In this document: piece after piece, positions 1 through 10,025 of the stretch
How the letters are laid out: each line of letters begins with the position of its first letter
Numbering within the stretch: the first letter of the stretch is position 1
Origin: Myxococcus eversor
GTDB lineage: Bacteria; Myxococcota; Myxococcia; Myxococcales; Myxococcaceae
Assembly (NCBI RefSeq): GCF_010894455.1
Contig: NZ_JAAIXY010000017.1
Location: 62,001 to 126,000 of the forward strand
Direction: 5' to 3'
Length of the DNA stretch: 64,000 nt
Program-made: the position numbers and the translations under genes
Notes under the pieces: model-generated
What the model saw: only the letters and a program-made list of their open reading frames with translations
The model's database searches: none
What the model was told of the DNA's origin: nothing

Positions 1-686
1 AGTCGCTCCTGGAAGGGGATGACGCGGACGTCCGGGTTGAGGGCCTCAATCGCGGCCTTCGCGCTCACGACCTTGGGCTGGCCCCGGCGCTCCTGGGTGT
101 GCAGCACCTGGCGCTGGAGGTTGCTCAGGTCCACCACGTCCGAGTCGACGATGCCCAGCGTCCCCACGCCCGCCGCCGCCAGGTACAGCGCCGCCGGTGA
201 GCCCAGCCCGCCCGCGCCCATCAGCAGCACGCGCGACTTCAAGAGCTTCGCCTGCCCCTCCTCGCCGACCTCCGGGAGGATGAGGTGTCGGCGGTAGCGC
301 TCCTTTTGTTCGGCGCTGAGCACGAAGGGCTTCTCCACCGGCAGCGCCGCGTCGCTCCAGCGGTTGTAGCCCCCCGCCAGCGAGGCCACGCGCGTGTAGC
401 CCAGCTCCTTCAGGCTCTTCACCGCCAGCGCCGAGCGCGTCCCTCCGGCGCAGTAGACGACGAGCTCCTCGTCCCGCCCGGCCCGCTCCTCGATTCGCAG
501 CTCCAGGTAACCCCGGGGGATGTGCACGGCGCCAGGCAGCCGCCCCCCCGCGTACTCGTCCGCCTCCCGCACGTCGATGAGCTTCACCGAGGCCCGGTCG
601 TCCAGGAGCCGCTTCACCTCGTCCACGGTGACTTCGCGAATCTCCTGTTTCACACCGGCCAGAAGCTCACGGAAGGATGGGGCCAT
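1..686 (-). CDS. moeB: Rhodanese-MoeB/ThiF adenylyltransferase, 3' end cut by window
   Basis: Translating the minus strand from the ATG at 686 gives an open frame that runs off the left edge, so the C-terminus is missing. Residues about 20-115 are a rhodanese domain with the active-site loop CAGGTRS (Cys79). A short linker leads to an E1-like ThiF/MoeB domain beginning near residue 125, with the nucleotide-binding GAGGLGSP at 157-164 and the following N-LQRQ segment. MoeB/ThiF enzymes adenylate the C-terminal glycine of a ubiquitin-like sulfur carrier (MoaD, ThiS, CysO), and the rhodanese supplies or relays sulfur. Most MoeB-rhodanese fusions place the rhodanese at the C-terminus; here it is N-terminal. 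It is transcribed divergently from the Fe-S carrier gene at 820. The carrier partner is not visible in this window, so the pathway (molybdopterin, thiamine or cysteine) is not fixed. Confidence 0.88.
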   Translation of the reverse strand, partial: MAPSFRELLAGVKQEIREVTVDEVKRLLDDRASVKLIDVREADEYAGGRLPGAVHIPRGYLELRIEERAGRDEELVVYCAGGTRSALAVKSLKELGYTRVASLAGGYNRWSDAALPVEKPFVLSAEQKERYRRHLILPEVGEEGQAKLLKSRVLLMGAGGLGSPAALYLAAAGVGTLGIVDSDVVDLSNLQRQVLHTQERRGQPKVVSAKAAIEALNPDVRVIPFQER

Positions 687-819
687 GGGGCGGGGTATAA
701 CCCGAGGGAGGGGCGTGTTCCGCGTGGGATGAAGCGTCCTGGGCGGACAGGCGGCCGGTCCCATGGATTTTCCGGCCCCGGGCGTTATAAAGGGCCGTTC
801 GAGAGGAGATTTTCCCGAC

Positions 820-1209
820 ATGGATACGACGACCACGACCCCCGCCCCGGTCACCACGACGGCCCCCCAGTCCGCCCCGCCCGAGGCCGTGCGTTTGACG
901 GAAGGCGCAATCCGGCAGGTGAAGGAGGTCATCAAGGCCCAGGGCTTCGAGGGCTACTTCTTCTCCATCCGCGTCGTCCCGGCCGGCTGCAGCGGCCTGG
1001 GCTACGACCTGAACCTGGTCAAGGAGTCGAAGGCCGGCGACAGCGTCTGGGAGCAGGACGGCGTGAAGCTCGCCACCGACGGCATGAGCGCCCAGTACCT
1101 GGCCGGCACGGAGATCGACTACGTCTCCGCCATCACCGGCTCGGGCTTCAAGTTCAACAACCCGAACGCGAAGTCCTCCTGCGGCTGCGGCACCTCGTTC
1201 ACGACCTGA
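820..1209 (+). CDS. A-type iron-sulfur carrier (IscA/ErpA/HesB family)
   Basis: A 129-residue protein. After a Thr/Pro/Ala-rich N-terminal extension of about 25 residues it carries the HesB-like fold, with the three conserved cluster-ligand cysteines: one in the AGCSG loop and two in the C-terminal CGCG motif. A-type carriers receive nascent [2Fe-2S] or [4Fe-4S] clusters and pass them to apo-proteins in the cytoplasm. I start at the ATG at 820, which has GAGAGGAG at 801-808. An in-frame ATG at 763 would add a non-conserved tail. A TTATAA element at 785-790 could be its -10 box. Whether it is the ErpA, IscA or SufA type cannot be told from sequence alone. NadA (13710-14642), in this window, is a typical client of such carriers. 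Confidence 0.9.
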   Translation: MDTTTTTPAPVTTTAPQSAPPEAVRLTEGAIRQVKEVIKAQGFEGYFFSIRVVPAGCSGLGYDLNLVKESKAGDSVWEQDGVKLATDGMSAQYLAGTEIDYVSAITGSGFKFNNPNAKSSCGCGTSFTT

Positions 1210-1338
1210 GTTCCCGTCGTGGCGTGACGGGGTTCGCGACGGTCCACGCCTCCTGATGCGTGGACGGGTGCTCGCGAGCCGACACGAGGGTGGGTGTACC
1301 GCCCGCCCTCGTGCCTTCTCCATGCCGAGCGGGCCTCT

Positions 1339-1857
1339 TCAGGCCCCGGCGATGGGCTGCATCACCTTCAACCAGGACTGGTTCTCCTTCTGCCGCGCCA
1401 GTCGCTGGACGCGTCGCGCCTCGGCCTCCCGGAACGACTCGCGCTCCACGTCCGTCTCCATCAGCAGCGGCGGCACCGGCACGCGGCCGCCGTCCTTGTC
1501 GATGGCGACGAACGTCAGCAGCGCGCTGGTGGTGAGCGTGCGCTCGCCGGTGAGGGGGTTCTCCGCATGCACCGTCACGCCCACTTCCATGGAGGTGCGG
1601 AAGGCGGCCAGCACGCGCGAGTGGAGGAGCGCAATCCAGCCGACCTTGATGGGCGCGTGGAAGTGCAGGTCATCCATGGACGCCGTCACCACGACTTGCC
1701 GGCAGTGACGCTGGGCGGCCACCGCGCCGCAGATGTCGATCCACTCCATCACCTTGCCGCCGAACGCCGCGTTCAGGTTGTTGGCATCCGGAGGCAGGAT
1801 GAGCTGGGTCATCACCACCTCCGTGTCCTTGGCTCGCTTGGGCGTCATGTCAGCCAT
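1339..1857 (-). CDS. Hotdog-fold acyl-CoA thioesterase
   Basis: A 172-residue protein resembling the YciA/BFIT-type acyl-CoA thioesterases, which hydrolyse fatty acyl-CoA to free acid and CoA. It has the N-terminal VMTQLILPPDANNLNAAFGG segment typical of this branch, where the Asn/Asp-containing stretch before the central helix carries the catalytic residues. The helix with VMEWIDICGAVAAQRH follows, then beta strands ending in TFVAIDKDG. The length suits a single hotdog domain with a short C-terminal helical tail. It ends about 130 bases past the Fe-S carrier, which converges on it. It lies about 50 bases downstream of the nucleoside kinase on the same strand, so co-transcription is possible. 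Substrate chain length cannot be read from the sequence. Confidence 0.88.
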   Translation of the reverse strand: MADMTPKRAKDTEVVMTQLILPPDANNLNAAFGGKVMEWIDICGAVAAQRHCRQVVVTASMDDLHFHAPIKVGWIALLHSRVLAAFRTSMEVGVTVHAENPLTGERTLTTSALLTFVAIDKDGGRVPVPPLLMETDVERESFREAEARRVQRLARQKENQSWLKVMQPIAGA

Positions 1858-1908
1858 CTCACACCTTCCGTCCTGGGACTGGGGGCCGCGTGCGTGGGCC
1901 CCGGTGCC

Positions 1909-2691
1909 TCATGCCAGGAAGGTGGAGACGCGGTCCAGGAACTCCTCGCGGCCCCGGCCCCGGCGGATGTCCTGGCGTGACACGTCCATCACCAGGCACT
2001 CCACGCCGTACTTCTCCTGGAGCACCTGGGGGAAGGACGCGTAGTAGCCGTTGAGGCCTCGGAGGAACTGCGGGCGGATGCCCTTCTCCTCTTCGCGGCC
2101 CCGGGTGCGGATGCGCTCCAGCAGCACGTCCACGCTGCCGACCTCGAAGCAGATGACCTTGTCCGGGCGGATGATGTGGCGCGACAGGCGCTGGAAGTAC
2201 TCGTAGTACAGGTCCAGCTCCGCGTTCGTCAGGTGCCCCAGGCCGTGCAGGTACTTGGCGAAAATCTCCGGGTCCTCGTACAGCGTGCGGTCCTGCACGC
2301 AACTGCGGCGGTACGAGTGGATGAGCTCGTGGTGCTCCACGCGGCGGATGAGGAACTCGAGCTGGAGCGTGAAGGACCAGCGCGACATGTCCGAGTAGTA
2401 GTCGCGCAGGAAGCGGTTATCGATGACGGGCTCGTCGAACAGCTCGTAGCCGAAGCTCTGGCTGAGCATCTTCGCCGCCGTCGTCTTGCCCGCGCCGATG
2501 TTGCCCGACAGCGCCACGAAGCGCCGTCCCTTGGGCGCCTTCACCTTCGTCTTCTCCTTCTCCTTCACCTTCACCTTCACCGAGTTCTTGGCGCGGGAGG
2601 CGGGGGCCTCGCGCCCGGGTGCTTCGGGAGCGGGCTTCGGGGCGGCGGCCGGAGCGGGGGACGGGCGCGAGCGCGAGGTGGCACGAGGCAT
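1909..2691 (-). CDS. Deoxynucleoside kinase with Lys-rich N-terminal extension
   Basis: A 260-residue protein. Residues about 57-260 match deoxyadenosine/deoxyguanosine-type kinases, which phosphorylate salvaged deoxynucleosides to monophosphates. The P-loop GNIGAGKT is at 63-70, an E-P-V-I-D segment follows, and CVQDRTLYED contains the DR(S/T) motif that positions substrate. A lid-like R-x-R-G-R-E-x-E stretch lies in the C-terminal third. The first 55 residues are unlike the family. They consist of a Ser/Pro/Ala part and then a run of alternating Lys with Val/Glu (about 38-52), encoded by a simple six-base repeat at 2539-2581. This tail may be disordered. The glycerophosphodiesterase start lies upstream on the same strand, with 11 bases between this start and that gene's stop codon. 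Confidence 0.88.
   Translation of the reverse strand: MPRATSRSRPSPAPAAAPKPAPEAPGREAPASRAKNSVKVKVKEKEKTKVKAPKGRRFVALSGNIGAGKTTAAKMLSQSFGYELFDEPVIDNRFLRDYYSDMSRWSFTLQLEFLIRRVEHHELIHSYRRSCVQDRTLYEDPEIFAKYLHGLGHLTNAELDLYYEYFQRLSRHIIRPDKVICFEVGSVDVLLERIRTRGREEEKGIRPQFLRGLNGYYASFPQVLQEKYGVECLVMDVSRQDIRRGRGREEFLDRVSTFLA
2539..2581. repeat. Imperfect hexanucleotide repeat (CTTCAC/CTTCTC) inside the kinase gene
   Basis: Read on the plus strand, this is a pyrimidine-rich run of CTTCxC units. On the coding strand it is a purine-rich series encoding alternating Lys with Val or Glu. The unit is six bases, so gain or loss of copies would change the length of the tail without a frameshift. Confidence 0.7.
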
Positions 2692-2702
2692 GGATCCGGG
2701 GC

Positions 2703-3521
2703 TTAACCCGGCTTGTTGACGTCGTCCATTCGCTGCCTCAGCAGGTCCGGACGGTCCGTCATGATGCCGCCGACGCCTTCCTCCAGCAGCTTTCGCATCT
2801 CGTCCGGGTCATCCACCGTCCAGACGTTGACCCACTTGCCGCGCGCCGCGCAGTCGCGCAGGAAGTCCTCGTCCACCAGCCGCACCTCGCCGAAGTACAG
2901 CGGCATGTCGAGCACGGTGAAGCGCGGGTCCTCCGGCGGTGTCTCTCCGCCACGCAGCGCGATGACGAGCGCGGCCAGCGCATCGCGAGGATAGAAGTGA
3001 CACGCGTGGGGTAGCCGGGCGACCAGGCGCTCGCCCACCGCGTCCTGCTCGCTGCCCATGCACACGCGCTCCACCGCGCCCTCGTCCTCCAACAACCGCG
3101 CGAAGATGTCCTCGTGACCGGGCATGTCCGGCTTCAACTCCACGTTGAGGCGCAGCGACGGAAAGGCGCGCAGCACCTCCCGCAGCGTGGGCAGTCGCAC
3201 GCCCTGGCCCCGGAAGGGAAACGTCCGCCCCTCGTCCTGGGTGAAGCCGTACCCCGCATCCAGCTTCTTCAGCTCGGCCAGCGTGTACCCCGCGAGCGGG
3301 CCGAAGCCATCCGTGCAGCGCTCCAGCGTGTCGTCGTGCGCCACGATGACTTCGCCGTCCCGCGTCACGTGCACGTCGAGCTCCAGCATGTCCGTGCGGA
3401 AGCGCTCCACTGCCTGGCGGAATGCCTCCAGTGTGTTCTCGGGGGCGAGCGACGCGCCTCCTCGATGCGAGATGTGCAGCGTGGGCCGCAGTCCTTGGAT
3501 GAATGCGGGAATGGCATTCAT
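2703..3521 (-). CDS. Glycerophosphodiester phosphodiesterase
   Basis: A 272-residue GDPD-family TIM-barrel enzyme that hydrolyses glycerophosphodiesters (deacylated phospholipids) to glycerol-3-phosphate and an alcohol. Visible motifs are HRGG (19-22), APENT (26-30), the metal-binding ELDVHVT with the E-x-D pair, and VAHDD, followed by a later N-V-E-L-K strand and the C-terminal VNVWTVDDPDEMRKLLEEGVGG segment ending in MTDRPDLL. There is no signal peptide, so it is probably cytoplasmic, like UgpQ. It heads the minus-strand series GDPD, nucleoside kinase, thioesterase and is divergent from the lipoprotein gene at 3674. Confidence 0.93.
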   Translation of the reverse strand: MNAIPAFIQGLRPTLHISHRGGASLAPENTLEAFRQAVERFRTDMLELDVHVTRDGEVIVAHDDTLERCTDGFGPLAGYTLAELKKLDAGYGFTQDEGRTFPFRGQGVRLPTLREVLRAFPSLRLNVELKPDMPGHEDIFARLLEDEGAVERVCMGSEQDAVGERLVARLPHACHFYPRDALAALVIALRGGETPPEDPRFTVLDMPLYFGEVRLVDEDFLRDCAARGKWVNVWTVDDPDEMRKLLEEGVGGIMTDRPDLLRQRMDDVNKPG

Positions 3522-3571
3522 GGCTTCCTCGAATTCACGTGGGGGTGACCGACCCGGGGGCGGGGGCTTCC

Positions 3572-3600
3572 TTGCCGGCCCCCGTTGGCCGCCGGTATAA
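3572..3600 (+). promoter_or_regulatory. Sigma-70-like promoter for the lipoprotein gene
   Basis: TTGCCG at 3572-3577 and GTATAA at 3595-3600 are separated by 17 bases, about 70 bases before the lipoprotein start at 3674. Both boxes stand out in an otherwise GC-rich gap. Sequence inference only. Confidence 0.4.
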
Positions 3601-3673
3601 GGCCGACATACTCGGACCGACCGGCGTCGACTTCAACCATCGTGACGCCGCGACAAGAATGGAGAGACGAGAC

Positions 3674-4744
3674 ATGCAACTGCGCAAGACTCTTGGCGCG
3701 GCGGCGCTGATCACCACGGCGGTATTCGCTTCGGTGGCGGGCTGCTCCGGTCGCGACGATGGCGACGGTGAGACCCCTGACTCCGGCACGGGCTGTACCG
3801 GCGCGTGCGGCACGGACTCCGGCACGGATGCTGGCACGGACGCTGGCACCGGGCCCCAGGGCTGTCCCTCCCCGCTCCCCGCGGAGGGCCCCATTGGCGC
3901 CCTGCGCACCGCCGGCGAGCGCGGCCAGCAGGTCACCCTGGCCAACGTCGTCGTCACGGCGGTCAGCAACGTCTCCCGTGGCAGCGCGGGTGACTTCATC
4001 GCCCGCTTCTGGGTGGTGAACCCCTGCTTCCCGAATGAGGGCCTCTACATCGACAAGTTCTACACGGACCCCACCACCAACTACGAGCCCGTGGTGGGTG
4101 ACGTGCTCACCGTGTCCGGCTTGTTCCGTCGCTTCGCGGCGGATGCCGGCGACAACACTCCCAGCACGCGTGACGCGTACCGTGCCGTGTTGAAGAACGA
4201 CTTCCTGCTCGCGGTGCCGGGCAGCACCGGCAGGTTGACCATCACCAAGCACAGCTCCGGCCCGGCGCTGGCGGACGTCGCGGTTCCCGCGGGCTTCGGC
4301 AACTCCGAGGGCGGCGCGACCAAGCCGAACCCCCAGTTCGCCGGCGCGCGCGTCCACATCCCGGGCCCGCTCACCATCACCAACGCGCAGCCCCTCGCGA
4401 TGAAGCAGCGCCCGGAGGATCCGGACAGCGGCACGTACCTGGGCTTCGAGGTCACCGGCGGCGTGCTGGTGGGGAACTACAAGACCTTCGGCACCTGCGA
4501 CCTGCGCGCGACGGTGGAGGACGGCGGCACGGTGACGTTCCCCAACGGCATCCGTGGCGTGTATGAGACCTTCTCCAACCCGCCCTGCCTCGACGGCACC
4601 ACGACGACGACCGCTGATGGCGGCAGCTCCTTCCGCTGCAACGCCAACGGCCCGGGCATCATCCCCGGCACGGCGAACGACTACACCTACGTCGTCTATC
4701 CGATGAACTGCGACCCGGACCTGGCCATCCCCGCGGCGCCGTGA
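3674..4744 (+). CDS. Secreted lipoprotein of unknown function
   Basis: A 356-residue protein with a clear lipoprotein signal: a positively charged start, a hydrophobic core and the lipobox VAGC at about 23-26. Next comes a short Gly/Thr/Asp-Ala-Gly linker with repeated SGTDAG-type units and several cysteines, a style common in myxobacterial surface lipoproteins. The body (about 75-356) has a segment, LANVVVTAVSN...VVGDVLTVSGLFRRF, that reads like an OB-fold domain, and further cysteines that may form disulfides. I recognise no catalytic motif. The ATG at 3674 follows GGAGAGACGA; the ATG at 3659 is less well placed. A strong terminator lies at 4784-4822, and the gene appears monocistronic. Confidence 0.8.
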   Translation: MQLRKTLGAAALITTAVFASVAGCSGRDDGDGETPDSGTGCTGACGTDSGTDAGTDAGTGPQGCPSPLPAEGPIGALRTAGERGQQVTLANVVVTAVSNVSRGSAGDFIARFWVVNPCFPNEGLYIDKFYTDPTTNYEPVVGDVLTVSGLFRRFAADAGDNTPSTRDAYRAVLKNDFLLAVPGSTGRLTITKHSSGPALADVAVPAGFGNSEGGATKPNPQFAGARVHIPGPLTITNAQPLAMKQRPEDPDSGTYLGFEVTGGVLVGNYKTFGTCDLRATVEDGGTVTFPNGIRGVYETFSNPPCLDGTTTTTADGGSSFRCNANGPGIIPGTANDYTYVVYPMNCDPDLAIPAAP

Positions 4745-4783
4745 TTCAGGCCTTCAGCCCTGCTGGGATGATCCGCTGATTTC

Positions 4784-4822
4784 GCCGCCCCTCGCCCGTG
4801 TCGGGAGGGGCGGCTTCTTTTT
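4784..4822 (+). terminator. Rho-independent terminator
   Basis: A perfect 10-base-pair stem (GCCGCCCCTC at 4784-4793 with GAGGGGCGGC at 4805-4814) and an 11-base loop are followed by TTCTTTTT at 4815-4822. It lies 40 bases after the lipoprotein stop codon. Confidence 0.9.
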
Positions 4823-4950
4823 GGACGCGGGCCCCAGGTCGGTGTCCGCTACCAGTCGATGTGGGCCCCCGGCTCCCCCAAGCGTTTGATTGTGGGTAAG
4901 CTCGGGAAAAGTCCAACCTGTCCCACCCTGTCAGACGCCTCGTTCCTTCC

Positions 4951-7716
<2,766 letters not shown>

Positions 7717-7872
7717 TCCGGACGGGCACTTGCCCGTATGCGCGGGCCTCCCCCCGGAACGGACACGTGGGACTGGGTGGGCTTGAGTGCCCTTAAGTCG
7801 TTGGATTTCCTAGCTTTTCCGAGTCGCGCGCGCATTGCGCATGTCAGACGGGGCCGTAGAATCCGGCGCTCC

Positions 7873-8682
7873 ATGGCGCGCCTCAAGAAGCAGAAAAACA
7901 TCGTGACGAAGCGGAGTTACACGGCCGGACGGGTAGTGCGACAGCTGCCTGTCGCGCCCGAGCCGAACCGGCTGGTGAAGGTCTGGAGACGCGTGCTCGA
8001 ACGCCGCCTCCGCACGCGCTTACGCGCGAAGGTGGCGGTGGAGGTCCACGACAACACGCACACGATGCTGACCTTCCAACGTCACCGGACCATGTGGCGG
8101 CTGCGGCTGCACCACATGTTCCTGGCGGCGCCGGATGACATCGTCCAGGCCCTGGCCAGCTTCGTTCGCAAGGGGGACCCGGAGGCGAGCGTCTTGTTGG
8201 ACCGCTACATCGAGCGCAACAAGATGTACATCCGGCGGCTGTCTCCGGCACAGATGCGCAAGCGCATCCGGCTGGAGCCCTTGGGTCAGCATCATGACCT
8301 GGAGCGCATCTTCGAGCGTCTCAACGAGCGCTACTTCAGCACCCGGCCCATCGACGCCGCCATCACCTACGGCCCGGCGCCTCGGGTGAAGGGACCCCGC
8401 AAGAGCATCAAGATGGGCTCCTACTCGGCGGACTCGAAGGTCATCCGCATCCATCCCGCGTTGGACCAGCCGGTGGTGCCCCGCTACTTCGTGGAGTGGA
8501 TTGTCTTCCACGAGATGCTCCACCACATCTACCGGACGCGGAAGGGCGACGACGGGCGGCGCTGCATCCACCCGCCGGAGCTCATGGAGCACGAGAAGCG
8601 CTTCCACGACTACGCGCGGGCGCAGGCCTGGGAGCAGGAGAACCTGGACCTGCTGCTGCGCGCCCGTGTCTCGCCGGACTGA
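7873..8682 (+). CDS. SprT-like zinc metallopeptidase
   Basis: A 269-residue protein with a basic N-terminus (about 50 residues rich in Lys/Arg) and a C-terminal metalloprotease-like core. The key motif is HEMLHH (the HExxH type) in VFHEMLHHIYRT, followed by HPPELMEHEKRFH, which offers a third ligand. The preceding FNERYFSTRPIDAAITYGP-like region resembles the SprT/Spartan substrate-binding half: an L-N-x-R-Y helix, then strands ending in ...SADSKVIRIHPALD. SprT-family proteins are DNA- or protein-associated peptidases; the basic tail would suit nucleic-acid binding, but that is inference. I start at ATG 7873; the longer frame from 7738 has no conserved content. It converges with the hypothetical gene at 8712. 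Confidence 0.82.
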   Translation: MARLKKQKNIVTKRSYTAGRVVRQLPVAPEPNRLVKVWRRVLERRLRTRLRAKVAVEVHDNTHTMLTFQRHRTMWRLRLHHMFLAAPDDIVQALASFVRKGDPEASVLLDRYIERNKMYIRRLSPAQMRKRIRLEPLGQHHDLERIFERLNERYFSTRPIDAAITYGPAPRVKGPRKSIKMGSYSADSKVIRIHPALDQPVVPRYFVEWIVFHEMLHHIYRTRKGDDGRRCIHPPELMEHEKRFHDYARAQAWEQENLDLLLRARVSPD

Positions 8683-8698
8683 CGTGCCGGGCGGCCCG

Positions 8699-8722
8699 TC
8701 CTCCCCAGGGCTCAGGGGAGGA
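8699..8722. terminator. Bidirectional hairpin between convergent genes
   Basis: TCCTCCCC at 8699-8706 pairs perfectly with GGGGAGGA at 8715-8722, placed exactly between the convergent stops at 8682 and 8712. There is no T-tract, so termination is a guess from position. Confidence 0.35.
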
Positions 8723-9941
8723 TGAGGCCACCGGGGCTGCGCCGCTCCTGGGTGGGGGCGGCCTCCGCGGGCGAGGGTGCCCGGGTGCCTGGAGCGCCCG
8801 CCTCTCGCCGGGCCGCGGCCTCCTGCCGGGCTCCAGCGGCGGCGACCAGTCCCACCACCTTCTCGAACAGGTGCTCGGCGAAGCGGGAGTAGGGCTGGTC
8901 GGCGCCGTGGAAGAGGCGCCGGGCCTCGCCCCGGGCGATGTCAGCCTCGCGGGGTCGGCCGGTCCGCTCGAAGAAGTCCGCCATCCTCCACAGCCTCAGG
9001 GCGTAGCGCCGGGACATGTCGGGGGTGAAGTACTCCTGTGTCACCGCTCGCACGGCGCCCTGGAGCTGGTCCTGGCGCTGTACGTCGCTGAGGGCCAGGG
9101 GACTGACCACCACCTCGTCCAGCTTCGCGAGCAGGCGCTGGGTGATGGACTCCGGCGGGAGCCACGCAGCCAGCTCCGGCGTCTCGTGCAGCACGTCTCC
9201 CTCCATGGCGCGGCGGACGTCCTCCGGCTCTGGCGGGGGCAGGGTTGTGGGCTCCAACTGGGGCTGCACGCCGAAGTGGCGAAGCGCCACGTCGAGTCCC
9301 TCGGGAAAGGGCGTGTGGGCGCGCAGGTTGAGGCCGGCGGCCTCGGCCAGCAGCGCGGCGGCCTCGTTCACGGACAGCTCCACCGCGCCGCCCTGCTCCA
9401 GGCCGTCCTTGATGATGCGGCGCCAGGCGCCCCGGCTCGCCTCCTGGAGCTCGAGTTGGAGGACGCCCTGCTCGTCGGAGAGGAGGGCCTGCGCCATCTC
9501 CACGCCACCGCCGCGAAGCACTCGGCCCAGGACGAGGGCCCGTTCTCCTCGGCCCGTCACCGTGCTGGCCAGGGCCGGTAGCGCCTCCGGTGTCGGGGCG
9601 GGGCGGGGGGCTTCTGGAGGCGCCGCGCGGGGGGACTCGGGGATGGAGACGCCGCGTGAGCGCAGGCGGTACAGCGCCTTCTTGGCGAGCTTGGCCAGGG
9701 GCTTCACGGTGGAGGTGGACAGCGCCTCGGGCAGCGCGGCTTGTCCGTCCAGCACCGCGGCCTCCAGGAGGGCGGCGGCGAGCGGCTCGGGGAGGGCCTC
9801 GACGCGGGCGGGCGTGGCGGAGCCCAGGTCCTTCGCGAGGGCCCGCGCGGACTCCACCGCGTCGGCCGGGAAGTCCGACAGCGAGGTGCCTGCGCGCAGC
9901 GCGTCCAGCAGGGAGCGAGGGTCCGAAGCGGAGGATTTCAT
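8712..9941 (-). CDS. Conserved-looking hypothetical protein, Ala/Leu/Glu-rich
   Basis: A 409-residue soluble protein from the ATG at 9941; a longer frame to 10013 exists but adds Gly/Arg-rich sequence. It starts with a helical region that includes LAKKALYRLRSRGVSIPE, then a Pro-rich linker (about 115-135). A mixed alpha/beta middle follows, with GRGERALVLGRVLRGGGVEMAQALLSDEQGVLQLELQEASRG-like strands. The tail is helical, with DFFERTGRPREADIARGEARRLFHG. I see no signal peptide, membrane segment or catalytic motif. I do not recognise the family. It lies 84 bases downstream of the polytopic membrane protein on the same strand. Confidence 0.6.
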   Translation of the reverse strand: MKSSASDPRSLLDALRAGTSLSDFPADAVESARALAKDLGSATPARVEALPEPLAAALLEAAVLDGQAALPEALSTSTVKPLAKLAKKALYRLRSRGVSIPESPRAAPPEAPRPAPTPEALPALASTVTGRGERALVLGRVLRGGGVEMAQALLSDEQGVLQLELQEASRGAWRRIIKDGLEQGGAVELSVNEAAALLAEAAGLNLRAHTPFPEGLDVALRHFGVQPQLEPTTLPPPEPEDVRRAMEGDVLHETPELAAWLPPESITQRLLAKLDEVVVSPLALSDVQRQDQLQGAVRAVTQEYFTPDMSRRYALRLWRMADFFERTGRPREADIARGEARRLFHGADQPYSRFAEHLFEKVVGLVAAAGARQEAAARREAGAPGTRAPSPAEAAPTQERRSPGGLILP

Positions 9942-10025
9942 CCGGGGACTTCTACTCCGTGATGAAGGCCCCCCGGCACCACCCGCATGGGTGCCCCGCC
10001 CACCAGGCCACACTCGCCCGCGACT

